A stretch of DNA of 64,000 nucleotides from Streptomyces justiciae (GCF_015163075.1 NZ_JADDXU010000001.1:868001-932000), one strand, 5' to 3'. Numbered from the stretch's first letter, positions 1 through 9,492 are shown. The notes: generated by a model not told the origin, from the letters alone. Made by a program: numbers and translations.

Positions 1-1297
1 CGCCGTCGCGGGCAGCTTCGGCTTCGCGGCGCTCGGGACGGGGGCCGACGCACTGGCCTCCGGCGCGGACACCCGCGTACGGTACTGGAACCTCTTCAGC
101 GGCGGCGACGGCGCCAACATGATCACGATGCTGGACGCCTTCCGCAAGGAACACCCCGACATCGCGGTGAAGGACTCCACTCTCCAGTGGGGCAACCCCT
201 TCTACACCAAGCTCGCCATGGCCGCCGCGGGCAACCGCGCCCCCGAACTCGGCGTCATGCACATGGGCCGCGTCACCGGCTTCTCACCGGGCCGCCTCCT
301 GGACCCCTGGGACGTCGACCTGCTCGCCAAGTACGGCGTACGCGAACAGGACTTCAACCCCGCGCTGTGGAAGCGCGGCGTCATCGACGGCAAGCTCTAC
401 GCCCTCCCGCTCGACATCCACGTCCAGCTCTGCTTCTACCGCAAGGACGTGCTGAAGAAGGCCGGCCTGCTCGGCGACGACGGCCGCATGATCCCGGTCG
501 GCTCCACCGCCGAGTGGTTCGACGTGCTGAAGAAGGCCAAGGCGGTCCAGAAGAAGGGCCTTCAGACCATCGGCCTGTGGACCAACGACCAGAACTTCCA
601 GTGGTGGTTCTTCGTCGCCTTCTACACCCAGCTCGGCGGCGAGTGGTTCAACGCCGAGAACACCGAGGTCCTCTTCGCCCCCGACAAGGCCACCCAGGTC
701 CTGGAGTTCCTCCGGCAGCACGTCACCGACGGATACGTCATCCCCGGCGCCCCGACCGGCGAGCAGTTCATCAACGGCGCCCCCTTCACCTGGGAGGGCA
801 ACTGGTCCGTGCCGGTCTTCTCCGGCGCCAAGCTCGACTACGGCGCCACCCCGCTGCCGCCCGTCTTCGGCAAACAGGCCACCCACGCCGAGTCGCACGC
901 CTTCGTCCTGCCCCACCAGGCCGGCCGCGGCGGCGCCACCAACGACGGCGCCCACCAACTCGCCGCCTACGTCGTCCAGCACGCCCAGCAGTGGGCGGCA
1001 GGCGGCCACATCCCCGCGTACACGCCGACCCTCTCCACGGCCGCCTACAAGAAGCTCACCCCGCAGAACGAGTACGTCAGCGCCATGGACCACCAGGCCA
1101 CCGAGCCGAAGGTGTGGTTCGCGGGCTCCACCGGCGTCCTCGCCCAGGACCTCGGCCCGGTCGTCGTCTCCTCGACGATGGGCTCCGCCAAGCCCGACAA
1201 GGTCGCCCAGACCATGAAGAGCCATCTCACCAAGCTCCTCGCGTCCAAGAACCCGATGGACGGCAGGACCGCCGCGCAGGGAGGTGCGGTCGCATGA
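1..1297 (+). CDS. ABC transporter extracellular sugar-binding protein (family 1), 5' end outside window
   Basis: Binds an oligosaccharide outside the membrane and delivers it to the two permeases encoded next. The frame is open from base 2, before the first internal ATG at 119, so the true start lies upstream. The first visible residues (AVAGSFGFAALGTGADALAS) look like the end of a secretion signal, possibly Tat. About 431 residues are visible, with the family-typical start RYWNLFSGGDG and Trp-rich substrate loops (NFQWWFF, TWEGNWS). The stop overlaps the next start in ATGA, so this is an operon. The downstream arabinanase and arabinofuranosidase suggest arabino-oligosaccharides as ligand, which is inference from context. 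No ATP-binding gene is present; Streptomyces often share MsiK for such systems. Confidence 0.9.
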   Translation, partial: AVAGSFGFAALGTGADALASGADTRVRYWNLFSGGDGANMITMLDAFRKEHPDIAVKDSTLQWGNPFYTKLAMAAAGNRAPELGVMHMGRVTGFSPGRLLDPWDVDLLAKYGVREQDFNPALWKRGVIDGKLYALPLDIHVQLCFYRKDVLKKAGLLGDDGRMIPVGSTAEWFDVLKKAKAVQKKGLQTIGLWTNDQNFQWWFFVAFYTQLGGEWFNAENTEVLFAPDKATQVLEFLRQHVTDGYVIPGAPTGEQFINGAPFTWEGNWSVPVFSGAKLDYGATPLPPVFGKQATHAESHAFVLPHQAGRGGATNDGAHQLAAYVVQHAQQWAAGGHIPAYTPTLSTAAYKKLTPQNEYVSAMDHQATEPKVWFAGSTGVLAQDLGPVVVSSTMGSAKPDKVAQTMKSHLTKLLASKNPMDGRTAAQGGAVA

Positions 1298-2232
1298 CGA
1301 CCAGTGCTCAGAGCGTCGCCGTACCGGCCCGCGCGAGGACCGCGACGGCCACCGCGACCGTCCGCCGCAAGCAGGGCTTCCAGCACGGCGGCTGGTTCAT
1401 CGCCCCGTTCCTGGTGCTCTTCGCCCTCTTCGTGGTCTGGCCGCTGCTGCGCGGCGTCTGGCTCAGCTTCACGGACGCCAACATCTCCGGCGAGGGCGCG
1501 AGCTTCGTCGGCCTCGACAACTACCGCGAGGCCCTCAACGACCAGGCGATGTGGGACGCGCTCGGCCACAGCGCCTACTTCACGCTCCTCGTCGTCCCCT
1601 GCATCACGCTCCTGGCCTTCCTCCTCGCGATGCTGGCCCACCACATCGAGCGCGGCAAATGGCTGTGGCGCCTGTGCTTCTTCGCGCCCTTCCTGCTCCC
1701 GTCGACGGTCGCCGCGAACATGTGGCAGTGGCTGTTCACCCAGGGCATCGGCCTGTTCAACGAGACCTTCGGCCTCGACACCCCCTGGCTGACGGACAAG
1801 TCGTACGCGATGCTCGCCATCGTCATCACCACCCTGTGGTGGACGGTCGGCTTCAGCTTCCTGCTCTACCTCGCCGCCCTCCAGGGCATCCCCGACCACC
1901 TCTACGAGGCCGCCAAACTCGACGGCGCCAACGCCTGGCACCGCATGGTCCACATCACGCTGCCGATGCTGCGCAACATCACCGGCCTCGTCATCGCGCT
2001 CCAGATCCTGGCCTCGCTCCAACTCTTCGACCAGGCCGTGGTGATGATGGACTTCGGCCCCGGACCCGAGCTCTCCACCCGCTCGTTCGTCCAGTACACC
2101 CTCGAACAGGGCTTCACCAGCTACCGCGTGGGCTACGCCTCCGCGATGTCCATCATCTTCTTCGTGATCATCGCGGCCGTCGCCCTCGGCCGGATGGCAC
2201 TGCTGCGCACCCGTGAGGAGGGCACCCGATGA
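1294..2232 (+). CDS. sugar ABC transporter permease, MalF/UgpA type
   Basis: Integral membrane half of the importer, 312 residues. Start is the ATG in the ATGA overlap with the binding-protein gene; a frame running further upstream is only a shadow. After a basic N-terminal tail, hydrophobic segments begin near residue 35 (GGWFIAPFLVLFALFVVWPL) and about six helices follow. The EAA loop that contacts the ATPase is visible as LYEAAKLDGANAWHRMVHIT near residue 210. The order binding protein, MalF-type, MalG-type is the usual CUT1 arrangement. Substrate cannot be read from the permease itself; neighbours argue for arabino-oligosaccharides. Confidence 0.92.
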   Translation: MTTSAQSVAVPARARTATATATVRRKQGFQHGGWFIAPFLVLFALFVVWPLLRGVWLSFTDANISGEGASFVGLDNYREALNDQAMWDALGHSAYFTLLVVPCITLLAFLLAMLAHHIERGKWLWRLCFFAPFLLPSTVAANMWQWLFTQGIGLFNETFGLDTPWLTDKSYAMLAIVITTLWWTVGFSFLLYLAALQGIPDHLYEAAKLDGANAWHRMVHITLPMLRNITGLVIALQILASLQLFDQAVVMMDFGPGPELSTRSFVQYTLEQGFTSYRVGYASAMSIIFFVIIAAVALGRMALLRTREEGTR

Positions 2233-3086
2233 GCGCCACCCAGGTACGCCTCAAGACCCGCAAGCCCTGGACGCCGAGCCAGATCGTCCTCACCCTGATC
2301 GGCGCGGCCGTCTCGATCGTCTTCGTGGCGCCGATCGCCGCCGCCCTGTTCACCTCCCTCAAGTCCGAGGCGGAGGCCGCCGAGATCCCGCCGCACTGGG
2401 TGCCGAAGGTGTGGACGACCCAGGCGTGGAAGGCCCTCTGGGAGACCGGCAACGTCAGCAACTGGTTCGTCAACTCGCTGGTTGTCTCGGTGTGCGTGAC
2501 GACCATCGTGCTGGTGGTCAGCGCCCTCGCCGGATACGGCTTCGCCCGCACGGAGTTCAGGGGCAAGTCCCTGCTCATGGGCGTGGTGATGTCGGGCCTG
2601 ATGATCTCCCCGGCGGTGCTGGGCGTGCCGCTCTTCACCACGGTCCAGCAGATGGGGATGGTCGACACCTACTGGGGCATGATCCTTCCCCAGTGCGCGC
2701 CGGCCGCGATGGTCTACATCCTCTACAAGTTCTTCCAGGGCATCCCGCGCGAACTGGAGGAGGCCGCGTTCATCGACGGCGCGGGCCGCTGGCGGGTCTT
2801 CTTCACGATCGTCGTCCCCTTGGCGAGGCCCTCGCTCGCGGCGGTCGGCATCTTCACCTTCATCGCCTCCTGGAACAACTTCCTGTGGCCGTACATGGTG
2901 ACCAACAACCCCGACCTGATGACCATGCCGAACGGCATCGCGACCGTCATGAACTCCTACGGCATCCAGTGGGCCCAGCTCATGGCCGGCGGCCTGATGG
3001 CCGGCCTGCCCCTGATCGTCGTCTTCGTCTTCTTCCAGCGGCAGATCGTGGCGGGCGTCGCCCACACGGGATTGGCGGGCCAGTGA
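2229..3086 (+). CDS. sugar ABC transporter permease, MalG/UgpE type
   Basis: Second membrane subunit of the CUT1 importer, 285 residues, starting in an ATGA overlap with the preceding permease. It has an N-terminal helix near residues 20-40, about five further helices and a MalG-type EAA loop (ELEEAAFIDGAGRWRVFFTI, near residue 176). It should pair with the preceding permease and an ATPase encoded elsewhere, probably MsiK. Its end overlaps the GTG of the arabinanase gene, so transport and extracellular hydrolysis are translationally coupled. Confidence 0.92.
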   Translation: MSATQVRLKTRKPWTPSQIVLTLIGAAVSIVFVAPIAAALFTSLKSEAEAAEIPPHWVPKVWTTQAWKALWETGNVSNWFVNSLVVSVCVTTIVLVVSALAGYGFARTEFRGKSLLMGVVMSGLMISPAVLGVPLFTTVQQMGMVDTYWGMILPQCAPAAMVYILYKFFQGIPRELEEAAFIDGAGRWRVFFTIVVPLARPSLAAVGIFTFIASWNNFLWPYMVTNNPDLMTMPNGIATVMNSYGIQWAQLMAGGLMAGLPLIVVFVFFQRQIVAGVAHTGLAGQ

Positions 3087-4054
3087 CCCTGCGCAGAACG
3101 CTCACGGCGGTGGCCGCGGCCACCTTCCTCGCCCTGCTCCCCAACACGGCGCAGGCAGCGGTCAGTTACCCCGACCCCCGCCCCATCACCGGCCAGCAGA
3201 TCATCCACGACCCGACCGTCATCAAGCTCAAGTCCGGCGGCTACGTGGCCTACTCGACCGGCGGCATCATCGGCGCCCGCCTGTCGAAGGACGGCAAGCA
3301 GTGGGACGACGCGGGCAACGCCTTCGCCGAGCCGCCGAGTTGGTGGTACGAGTACAACAACACCGGCGACCCGTGGGCCCCCGACATCTCCTACCGCGCG
3401 GGCAAGTACTGGCTGTACTACGCCGTCTCGTCCTGGGGCACCAACCACTCCGCGATAGGCGTTGCGACCTCCGACTCAGGCCTCCCGGGCACCTGGACGG
3501 ACCACGGCAAGGTCTTCTCCTCCGAGACCACCGACTCCTGGAACGCCATCGACCCGGGCGTCATCAAGGCCGACGGCAGGCTGTGGATGGCGTTCGGCTC
3601 GTACTGGACGGGCATCCGCATGGTCGAACTGAACCCGGCGACCGGAAAGGCGATCGAAGGAGCCACGGTCGACCACCTGGCGACCCGCCCCGACCTCCCG
3701 TACGCCGTCGAGGGCCCGTACATCGTCAAGCACGGCCGCTACTACTACCTCTTCGCCTCGTACGACGCCTGCTGCGCCGGCGTGAACTCCACCTACAAGA
3801 TCAAGGTGGGGCGAGCGACGGACGTGGAGGGCCCGTACATCGACAGCACAGGCAAGCCGATGCTGGAGGGAGGCGGCGACCTGCTCCTGGAGGGCCACGG
3901 CCGCTACATCGGCACGGGCGGCCAGTCGGTCTTCAAGGACAAGGGCCAGGACTGGCTGGCGTACCACTACTGCGACGCAGAAGATAGTGGCACCCCGAAG
4001 CTAGGGCTGAACAAGCTGAGCTGGACAAAGACCGGCTGGCCAAAGGTCTTTTAG
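3083..4054 (+). CDS. secreted endo-1,5-alpha-L-arabinanase, GH43
   Basis: Cleaves the alpha-1,5-arabinan backbone outside the cell. 323 residues; the GTG start overlaps the permease stop (GTGA). Sec signal at about 1-28 ending in NTAQAA. The five-bladed GH43 fold shows all three acidic residues: the base in IHDPT, the pKa modulator in NAIDPG and the acid in EGPYI. Other family motifs are DPWAPDISYR and YLFASYDACCAG. A paralogue of identical length lies at 17477-18448. Being last-but-one in a transport operon suggests oligomers released here are imported by the linked ABC system. Confidence 0.93.
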   Translation: MTLRRTLTAVAAATFLALLPNTAQAAVSYPDPRPITGQQIIHDPTVIKLKSGGYVAYSTGGIIGARLSKDGKQWDDAGNAFAEPPSWWYEYNNTGDPWAPDISYRAGKYWLYYAVSSWGTNHSAIGVATSDSGLPGTWTDHGKVFSSETTDSWNAIDPGVIKADGRLWMAFGSYWTGIRMVELNPATGKAIEGATVDHLATRPDLPYAVEGPYIVKHGRYYYLFASYDACCAGVNSTYKIKVGRATDVEGPYIDSTGKPMLEGGGDLLLEGHGRYIGTGGQSVFKDKGQDWLAYHYCDAEDSGTPKLGLNKLSWTKTGWPKVF

Positions 4055-4097
4055 GGGCGCGGGGAACTGCGCGACCAGCCCCCACGTACCCGCAGCC
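4051..4097. repeat. Intergenic palindromic repeat, copy 1
   Basis: Begins at the arabinanase stop codon. Core is GGGGCGCGGGGAACTGCGCG followed by ACCAGCCCCCA, containing the complementary parts GCGCG/CGCGC and GGGG/CCCC. A near-identical copy is at 48702-48748, 44.6 kb away and also just after or between genes. From memory this sequence is a frequent intergenic element in Streptomyces genomes. It may act as a terminator or mRNA stabiliser between the secreted enzyme and the GH51 gene. Confidence 0.8.
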
Positions 4098-4121
4098 AAC
4101 ACACAACCTCGAAAGGCAAGC

Positions 4122-5633
4122 ATGAGCACCGCCCGCTTCACCCTCGACCCCGCCTTCAAGGTCGGCCAGGTCAACCCCCGCCTATTCGGCTCCTTCGTAG
4201 AACACCTCGGCCGCTGCGTCTACACCGGCATCTTCGAACCCGGCCACCCCACCGCGGACGCGGCCGGCATCCGCCAGGACGTCCTCGACCTCGTCCGCGA
4301 ACTCGGCGTCACCGCCATCCGCTACCCCGGCGGCAACTTCGTGTCGGGCTACAAGTGGGAGGACAGCGTCGGCCCGGTGGAGGACCGCCCGCGCCGCCTC
4401 GACCTCGCCTGGCGCTCCACGGAGACGAACCGCTTCGGCCTCTCCGAGTACATCGCCTTCCTGAAGAAGGTCGGCCCCCAGGCCGAGCCGATGATGGCCC
4501 TCAACCTCGGCACGCGCGGCGTCGCCGAGGCTCTGGAACTCCAGGAGTACGCCAACCACCCGGCCGGCACGGCCCTCGCCGACCTCCGCGCGGCACACGG
4601 CGACAAGGAGCCCTTCGGCATCAAGCTCTGGTGCCTCGGCAACGAGATGGACGGTCCCTGGCAGACCGGCCACAAGACGGCGACGGAGTACGGCCGCCTC
4701 GCCGCCGAGACGGCCCGCGCGATGCGGCAGATCGACCCGAACGTCGAACTCGTCGCCTGCGGCTCCTCCAGCCAGTCCATGCCGACGTTCGCCGAGTGGG
4801 AGGCGACCGTCCTCGCCGAGACGTACGAGCTCGTCGACTACATCTCCCTGCACGCCTACTACCAGCCCGAGAACGGCGACATCGACTCCTTCCTGGCCTC
4901 CGCCGTCGACATGGAGTCGTTCATCGAGAACGTGGTCGCCACCGCCGACCACATCGGTGCGAAGCTCAAGTCCAAGAAGAAGATCAACCTCTCCTTCGAC
5001 GAGTGGAACGTCTGGTACATCTCGGACTGGCACGAGATCGAGAACTCCGACACACGGGACTGGGCCGAGGCCCCCCGGCTGCTGGAGGACAACTACAGCG
5101 TCACCGACGCCGTCGTCTTCGGCTCTCTGCTCATCGCCCTGCTCCGGCACGCCGACCGCGTCACCGTCGCCTGCCTCGCCCAGCTCGTCAACGTGATCGC
5201 GCCGATCATGACCGAGCCGGGCGGCCCGGCCTGGCGGCAGACGACGTTCTTCCCGTTCGCGCAGGCCGCGCGGTACGGCCGCGGCGAGGTCCTCGACGTA
5301 CGGGTCGACTCCCCGACGTACACCACCGAGAAGTACGGCGAGACCGACCTGCTGCACGCCACCGCGGTGCGCGCGGAGGACGGCTCGGTCACCGTCTTCG
5401 CCGTGAACCGCAGCCGGACGGAGGCGCTGCCCCTCGAAGTCGCCCTGGGCGCGCTGAATGTGACGTCCGTCGTCGAGCACAGCGCCCTCGCCGACGCCGA
5501 CCCGGACGCCCGCAACACCCTCGCCGAGCCGGAGCGGGTCGCCCCGCACACGGTCGAGGGCACCGCCCTCACGGACGGCACCCTGACCGCCGTACTCGAA
5601 CCGCTTTCGTGGAACGTGATCCGGCTGGCCTAG
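4122..5633 (+). CDS. intracellular alpha-N-arabinofuranosidase, GH51
   Basis: Releases terminal L-arabinofuranose from imported arabino-oligosaccharides. 503 residues, usual for GH51 enzymes of this class. No signal peptide, so cytoplasmic. The acid/base Glu is E175 in LGNEMDGPW and the nucleophile is E294 in SFDEWNVWY; RYPGGNFVSGY near residue 68 is another family motif. The C-terminal part (about 370-503) is the beta-sandwich with AVNRS. It follows the arabinanase after 67 nt containing a palindromic repeat. The stop is 4 nt from the convergent stop of the next gene. Confidence 0.95.
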   Translation: MSTARFTLDPAFKVGQVNPRLFGSFVEHLGRCVYTGIFEPGHPTADAAGIRQDVLDLVRELGVTAIRYPGGNFVSGYKWEDSVGPVEDRPRRLDLAWRSTETNRFGLSEYIAFLKKVGPQAEPMMALNLGTRGVAEALELQEYANHPAGTALADLRAAHGDKEPFGIKLWCLGNEMDGPWQTGHKTATEYGRLAAETARAMRQIDPNVELVACGSSSQSMPTFAEWEATVLAETYELVDYISLHAYYQPENGDIDSFLASAVDMESFIENVVATADHIGAKLKSKKKINLSFDEWNVWYISDWHEIENSDTRDWAEAPRLLEDNYSVTDAVVFGSLLIALLRHADRVTVACLAQLVNVIAPIMTEPGGPAWRQTTFFPFAQAARYGRGEVLDVRVDSPTYTTEKYGETDLLHATAVRAEDGSVTVFAVNRSRTEALPLEVALGALNVTSVVEHSALADADPDARNTLAEPERVAPHTVEGTALTDGTLTAVLEPLSWNVIRLA

Positions 5634-5637
5634 AGGG

Positions 5638-6753
5638 CTATTGCTCGATGTACACCTGCGCGGGCGGGTACGGGGACGACGGTGTCATGCCGACGGCCCA
5701 GTACCCGCCCGCTCCGGGTACGGCCGCAAGTGCGTTCACCAGGACGGCACTTGAGGACGTGGGCCCGCGCTCGCTCACCCAACTCCCGCCCTCCCAGCGG
5801 AGGTGGTGCGAACGCGTCTGGTCCCAGAAGTCCCAGCCCGCGATGCGGTCGGGGCCGCCGAGCCCGTCGTCGACGATCGCGGAGAGCATGCCCACGGTGA
5901 ACGGGGCGGTGACGGCCACCCATGAGGTGCCGTCCCAGTGCTTGAGCATGACGCCGGGGGGTTTGCCGGGCGGGCCGCCCACCCCGTAGTCGAAGCCGGT
6001 GAGCCAGATGTCGTCGTCGGCGACCGGGAGCAGCCCGGTGACGTACGGCCGCAGGCCTGCCGGCGCGGGCAGTTCGGTCCACTCCTCGTGGTCCCAGCGG
6101 GCGACGAGGGCGCTGTCGTACGCCCAGACGTTGCCGTCGCGCGTCACGCGCAGGCCCGCCGGGGCGGTCGTGCTGCCGCTCGGCGGCGGGGGCAGCCACA
6201 GCCAGCCGTCCGTGTCACCGCGCAGCAGCACACAGCCGTCGCTGTTGCGGCCGGACAGCCATACGCGGTCGTCGGCGTCCAGCGCCACACCGGTGAGGGC
6301 CGTCCCGTAGGCCAGGCGGCCGGCGAAGTCGGCCTCCTGCCAGGTCGTCCCGTCCCAGTGGACGAGCCGGGCGACGCCGCCGGTGTCGGTGCCCACGGCC
6401 CACGCGGCGCCGTACGAACCGGCGACGGCGTTCAAGTACCCGCCGGAGAAGCCGAGATGGGTGAGGTCCAGGCGGGTCCAGACGCCGCCGTCCCACACCA
6501 GGGCGAGCGGCCTGCCGCGCGTGGAGCCGTTGCGGCCCTCCTCGCCGACGGCCCAGGCGAGGTCGGGACCGGCGGCCGCGACTCCCAGGAGCTGGGCGGC
6601 CGTCGCGCAGGCGGGGGCGGGGACCGTCCGCCAGTCGTGCGGGCCGGCGGCGGCTCCGACCGGGGCCGCTCCGGCCGTCCCGCCGCTCGACGAGGTGAGC
6701 CCGACGCCGGCCCCCGCCCCGAGTAACCCGCTGATGAATCGCCGTCTTCGCAC
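5638..6753 (-). CDS. Tat-secreted propeller-like protein of unknown function
   Basis: 371 residues from a GTG start preceded by GAGGGGAG. The N-terminus VRRRRFISGLLGAGAG looks like a twin-arginine signal. The mature part has repeated Trp/Gly-rich units (LAWAVGEEG, AAWAVGTDT, VWLSGRNSD, NVWAYDS, IWLTGFDYG, YWAVGM), spaced about 45-60 residues, as in a six-bladed beta-propeller. No catalytic motif is visible and I do not recognise a named family. It lies 12 nt downstream of the GH35-like gene on the same strand, so the two are probably co-transcribed and co-exported, perhaps as a carbohydrate-binding partner. That role is inference. Confidence 0.8.
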   Translation of the reverse strand: MRRRRFISGLLGAGAGVGLTSSSGGTAGAAPVGAAAGPHDWRTVPAPACATAAQLLGVAAAGPDLAWAVGEEGRNGSTRGRPLALVWDGGVWTRLDLTHLGFSGGYLNAVAGSYGAAWAVGTDTGGVARLVHWDGTTWQEADFAGRLAYGTALTGVALDADDRVWLSGRNSDGCVLLRGDTDGWLWLPPPPSGSTTAPAGLRVTRDGNVWAYDSALVARWDHEEWTELPAPAGLRPYVTGLLPVADDDIWLTGFDYGVGGPPGKPPGVMLKHWDGTSWVAVTAPFTVGMLSAIVDDGLGGPDRIAGWDFWDQTRSHHLRWEGGSWVSERGPTSSSAVLVNALAAVPGAGGYWAVGMTPSSPYPPAQVYIEQ

Positions 6754-6765
6754 GAGGTTCTCCCC

Positions 6766-9399
6766 TCAGACGTTCTCCACCGTCACCCCGCCCGCCGACG
6801 CGCCCAGCAGGGTCAGCCGTACGTCCTTGGGGCCCGCCTCCGTCGTGCCGTCCGAAAGGACCGCCAGGGCGAGGGAGTTGCTGCCCCGGGTGCGCAGGAT
6901 GCCGTTCGGCAGGACGAAGGGGTGCCGGGGGCCGGCGTCGTTGACGTACTGGCCCATGTTCCAGCCGTTGAGGAAGATTTGCACCCGGTAGGCACGCTTC
7001 GGATCGTCGTCGAGGGTGAGTCCGATCGAGGCGTCGACGCCGGTGGGGACGGCGAGCCGGAAGCCCGTCCGGTACCAGGTCACTCCCTGGCGGCGGTCGG
7101 CGCGCGGCAGCTTGACGCCCTCCCAGTCGTCGGCCTCGTCGAGGTCGGACAGGTGCCAGCCCTCCCGCTCGCCGTAGAGCCCGCCGTTGTTGAGCGGTCC
7201 GCGCACCGGATCGGTGGCGCCGGCGCCCTGGAGCCGCCAACTCACCTTCGGGGACGCCCCCTTGAAGCTCACCGACGTCAGTCCGCGGGCCGCCTTGTGG
7301 GTGTCGAGGGAGGTGTCGTCCACGTCATGGGCCATCCGCCGCACGAGCACGGACAGTACATGCTCGTCCCGCGTCCGCAGCTTCTCCGGGACGTCGAAGG
7401 TGGCCGTGGCGGTCCAGGTGCCCTTGCGGGCGGACCCGGCGTCCGGCACCGGCATCCGGTGCGTGCCGAGCGGCTTGCCGTCCAGCCAGGCCATCAACAG
7501 CCCCTGTGTGCCGGTGCTGTAGGCGAGGGAGACGGATGCGAGATCCTCGGCGTCGGTGACGCGGCCCCGGTACCAGACGTCGCCGTAGTGGAAGCCGTAG
7601 TCGTCGGCGAAGAGGACGGGCTGCCCGTCGGGGACGGGGGTGGTGCTGAAGGACGTCTTCTTGTCGGCCTTCACCCACGCCGAGTCGTCGAAGTCCGGCT
7701 CGGCTTCCGGGTTCTCGGCCCGTCGCCGCCAGTCGTCGAGGGCCGGCAGCGGCACCGGGCCCTGGCCCGGCAGGGGCTTCAGGGCGAGCAGACTGAACGT
7801 CGCGCTGATCCGGGAGGCCACCGGCCGCTTGTTCCACGTCACCTGCTCGATGCCGCGCGGCCCCCACACCTCCAGGCCGGTCACCTTGGTGGTGTCGCCG
7901 GTGAGATGGACCGTGTCGTCCTTCAGCCGGACGTCCCGCACCAGCGAGGGGCCGTACACCAGCACCGACCCGGACGGCGTCTCGTACGGCCACAGCCGCA
8001 GTGCGGTGGTGTCGTCGGCGAACAGCAGCAGCAACGGCCGGTCGGAGCCGCCGTTCTCGACCTTCACGCGGGCCAGCTCGCCGACACCGAGGGGGCAGGT
8101 CACCCGCAGCAGGCCACGGTCGTAGATCCACGCCGGTTCGGCGTCGAGCCGGGTCGCCGTCGGCTCCTCCGGGCACTCCACGACGACCTGTGCCATGTCG
8201 CCGTACCGCCCCGAGAACACGGCGATGTCCTGCCGCCCGGCGGAGACGAACAGCATGAGCTGGGCGGTGGCGTACTTCAACGTCCGCCCGCCCAGCTTGA
8301 GTTGACTGCTGAGCACCTTGGTGTCACCGGCCCGGACGTTGACCGGCACCTCGATCCCGGCGCGTGGCAGCGGGGTGGACACCGCCTTGGCGGAGTCGTT
8401 GCGCACGACGTACGTCTGGGAGTCGGTGTCGCGGTTGACCAGGTGCTCCACGCCGAGGCGACCGCCGGGAGAGGCCAAGTCCGTCTTGCGGTCCAGCTTG
8501 GCGAAGTCCGGTACGGTCCGCAGCAGTTGGCCGAGCCGGTGGACCGGCGCGAGCGCGGCGGTCGGCTGCCGCCCCTCGCCGAGGGCCGCGCCGCTGTCGT
8601 ACGCCGTGGTGGAGAGCTGCGGCGCGGGCAGCCAGCCCCAGGACGTCCCGCCGTACGCCATGGCCGGGTGGTGGAGGCCGGTGAGGGGGGACCGCGGCAC
8701 GGACAGGGGTACGTCGATGCCGTCGGCCCGCACCTTCTGGCGGAGGTGGGAGAGGTAGGCGGCGTCGGGCCCCTTCTCCAGCTCGTACAGCAGGACCGTG
8801 CCCTTGCCCTTGGTGTACAGATGCCGGGCGGCGATGGCGTTCACCCGCGTCAGCCACTCGTCCGCGTGCGCCAGATAGGTCGGGTCCGTGGTCCGGGCGC
8901 GTCCCTCGGTGGCCGTCAGCCAGCCGGGGAAGCCGCCCGCGTCGATGTCGGCGCCGAGGTGGGGGCCGGGGCGCAGGACGACGTACAGCCCGGTGGCGGC
9001 GGCCGTGCGCAGGAAGCGGTCGAGGTCGCGGACGCCCGTGAAGTCGTACGAACCCGGGGCGGGGGAGTGGTAGTTCCAGGCGACCGAGACGGTCACCGCG
9101 TTGTAGCCGTGCGCCCGCAGTTTCTCCAGCACGTCCCGCCACAGGGACGGGCTCGGCAGCCGGAACAGATGCATCTCGCCCGGCCACAGCGCGAGGCGCC
9201 GGCCGTCGACGAGCAGGGAGTAGCGGTCGTGGCCGACCGTGTGCACGGCACCGTCCGCGACCGGCGGGGCCGGCGGCGGCCCCGTGGGCACGACGCGGGG
9301 CCCCGTCCGCGACGGCAGCACACCGCCGCTGCCGGTCAGCGCGAAGCCGAGCGCGGCCGTACCGGCGAGGGTGCTGAAAGTTCGTCTGCTGAGCTCCAC
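6766..9399 (-). CDS. Tat-secreted GH35 beta-galactosidase-like protein, possibly inactive
   Basis: 877 residues. I chose GTG 9399 because AGGAGG sits 10 nt upstream and the protein then begins VELSRRTFSTLAGTAALG, a Tat signal. A longer in-frame version would run into the divergent Rrf2 gene. The N-terminal TIM-barrel region matches GH35: WPGEMHLFRLP (73-82), VVLRPGPHLGAD (140-151), acid/base Glu probably E208 in YELEKG, and MAYGGTSWGW (247-256). Between residues 230 and 246 the segment that normally carries the nucleophile Glu (TEFWxGWF-type) is absent, about 60 residues short. Jelly-roll domains follow. It may be a binding-only relative or use another residue. The propeller gene is directly downstream. 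Confidence 0.8.
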   Translation of the reverse strand: MELSRRTFSTLAGTAALGFALTGSGGVLPSRTGPRVVPTGPPPAPPVADGAVHTVGHDRYSLLVDGRRLALWPGEMHLFRLPSPSLWRDVLEKLRAHGYNAVTVSVAWNYHSPAPGSYDFTGVRDLDRFLRTAAATGLYVVLRPGPHLGADIDAGGFPGWLTATEGRARTTDPTYLAHADEWLTRVNAIAARHLYTKGKGTVLLYELEKGPDAAYLSHLRQKVRADGIDVPLSVPRSPLTGLHHPAMAYGGTSWGWLPAPQLSTTAYDSGAALGEGRQPTAALAPVHRLGQLLRTVPDFAKLDRKTDLASPGGRLGVEHLVNRDTDSQTYVVRNDSAKAVSTPLPRAGIEVPVNVRAGDTKVLSSQLKLGGRTLKYATAQLMLFVSAGRQDIAVFSGRYGDMAQVVVECPEEPTATRLDAEPAWIYDRGLLRVTCPLGVGELARVKVENGGSDRPLLLLFADDTTALRLWPYETPSGSVLVYGPSLVRDVRLKDDTVHLTGDTTKVTGLEVWGPRGIEQVTWNKRPVASRISATFSLLALKPLPGQGPVPLPALDDWRRRAENPEAEPDFDDSAWVKADKKTSFSTTPVPDGQPVLFADDYGFHYGDVWYRGRVTDAEDLASVSLAYSTGTQGLLMAWLDGKPLGTHRMPVPDAGSARKGTWTATATFDVPEKLRTRDEHVLSVLVRRMAHDVDDTSLDTHKAARGLTSVSFKGASPKVSWRLQGAGATDPVRGPLNNGGLYGEREGWHLSDLDEADDWEGVKLPRADRRQGVTWYRTGFRLAVPTGVDASIGLTLDDDPKRAYRVQIFLNGWNMGQYVNDAGPRHPFVLPNGILRTRGSNSLALAVLSDGTTEAGPKDVRLTLLGASAGGVTVENV

Positions 9400-9492
9400 G
9401 CGAGCGTCGCCTCCTGTTGTGCCTGCGTTTCCCGGGACGCGAGTGAGGGACCATTCTCCATGCCCGGGGCGGCACACCTCACAATGGTCCTC

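Noticed and set aside
284..1225. Long Gly/Ala/Val-rich minus-strand frames opposite most genes
   Set aside because: Typical GC-bias artefacts in Streptomyces, without start signals or domains.
187..1293. Long in-frame extension upstream of the first permease (to 187)
   Set aside because: It is an Arg/Pro-rich shadow of the binding-protein gene in another frame; the permease starts in an ATGA overlap at 1294.
6922..9492. Open plus-strand frame running into the Rrf2 gene
   Set aside because: Antisense shadow of the GH35-like gene with no ribosome site or recognisable domain; the Rrf2 protein starts at 9493.
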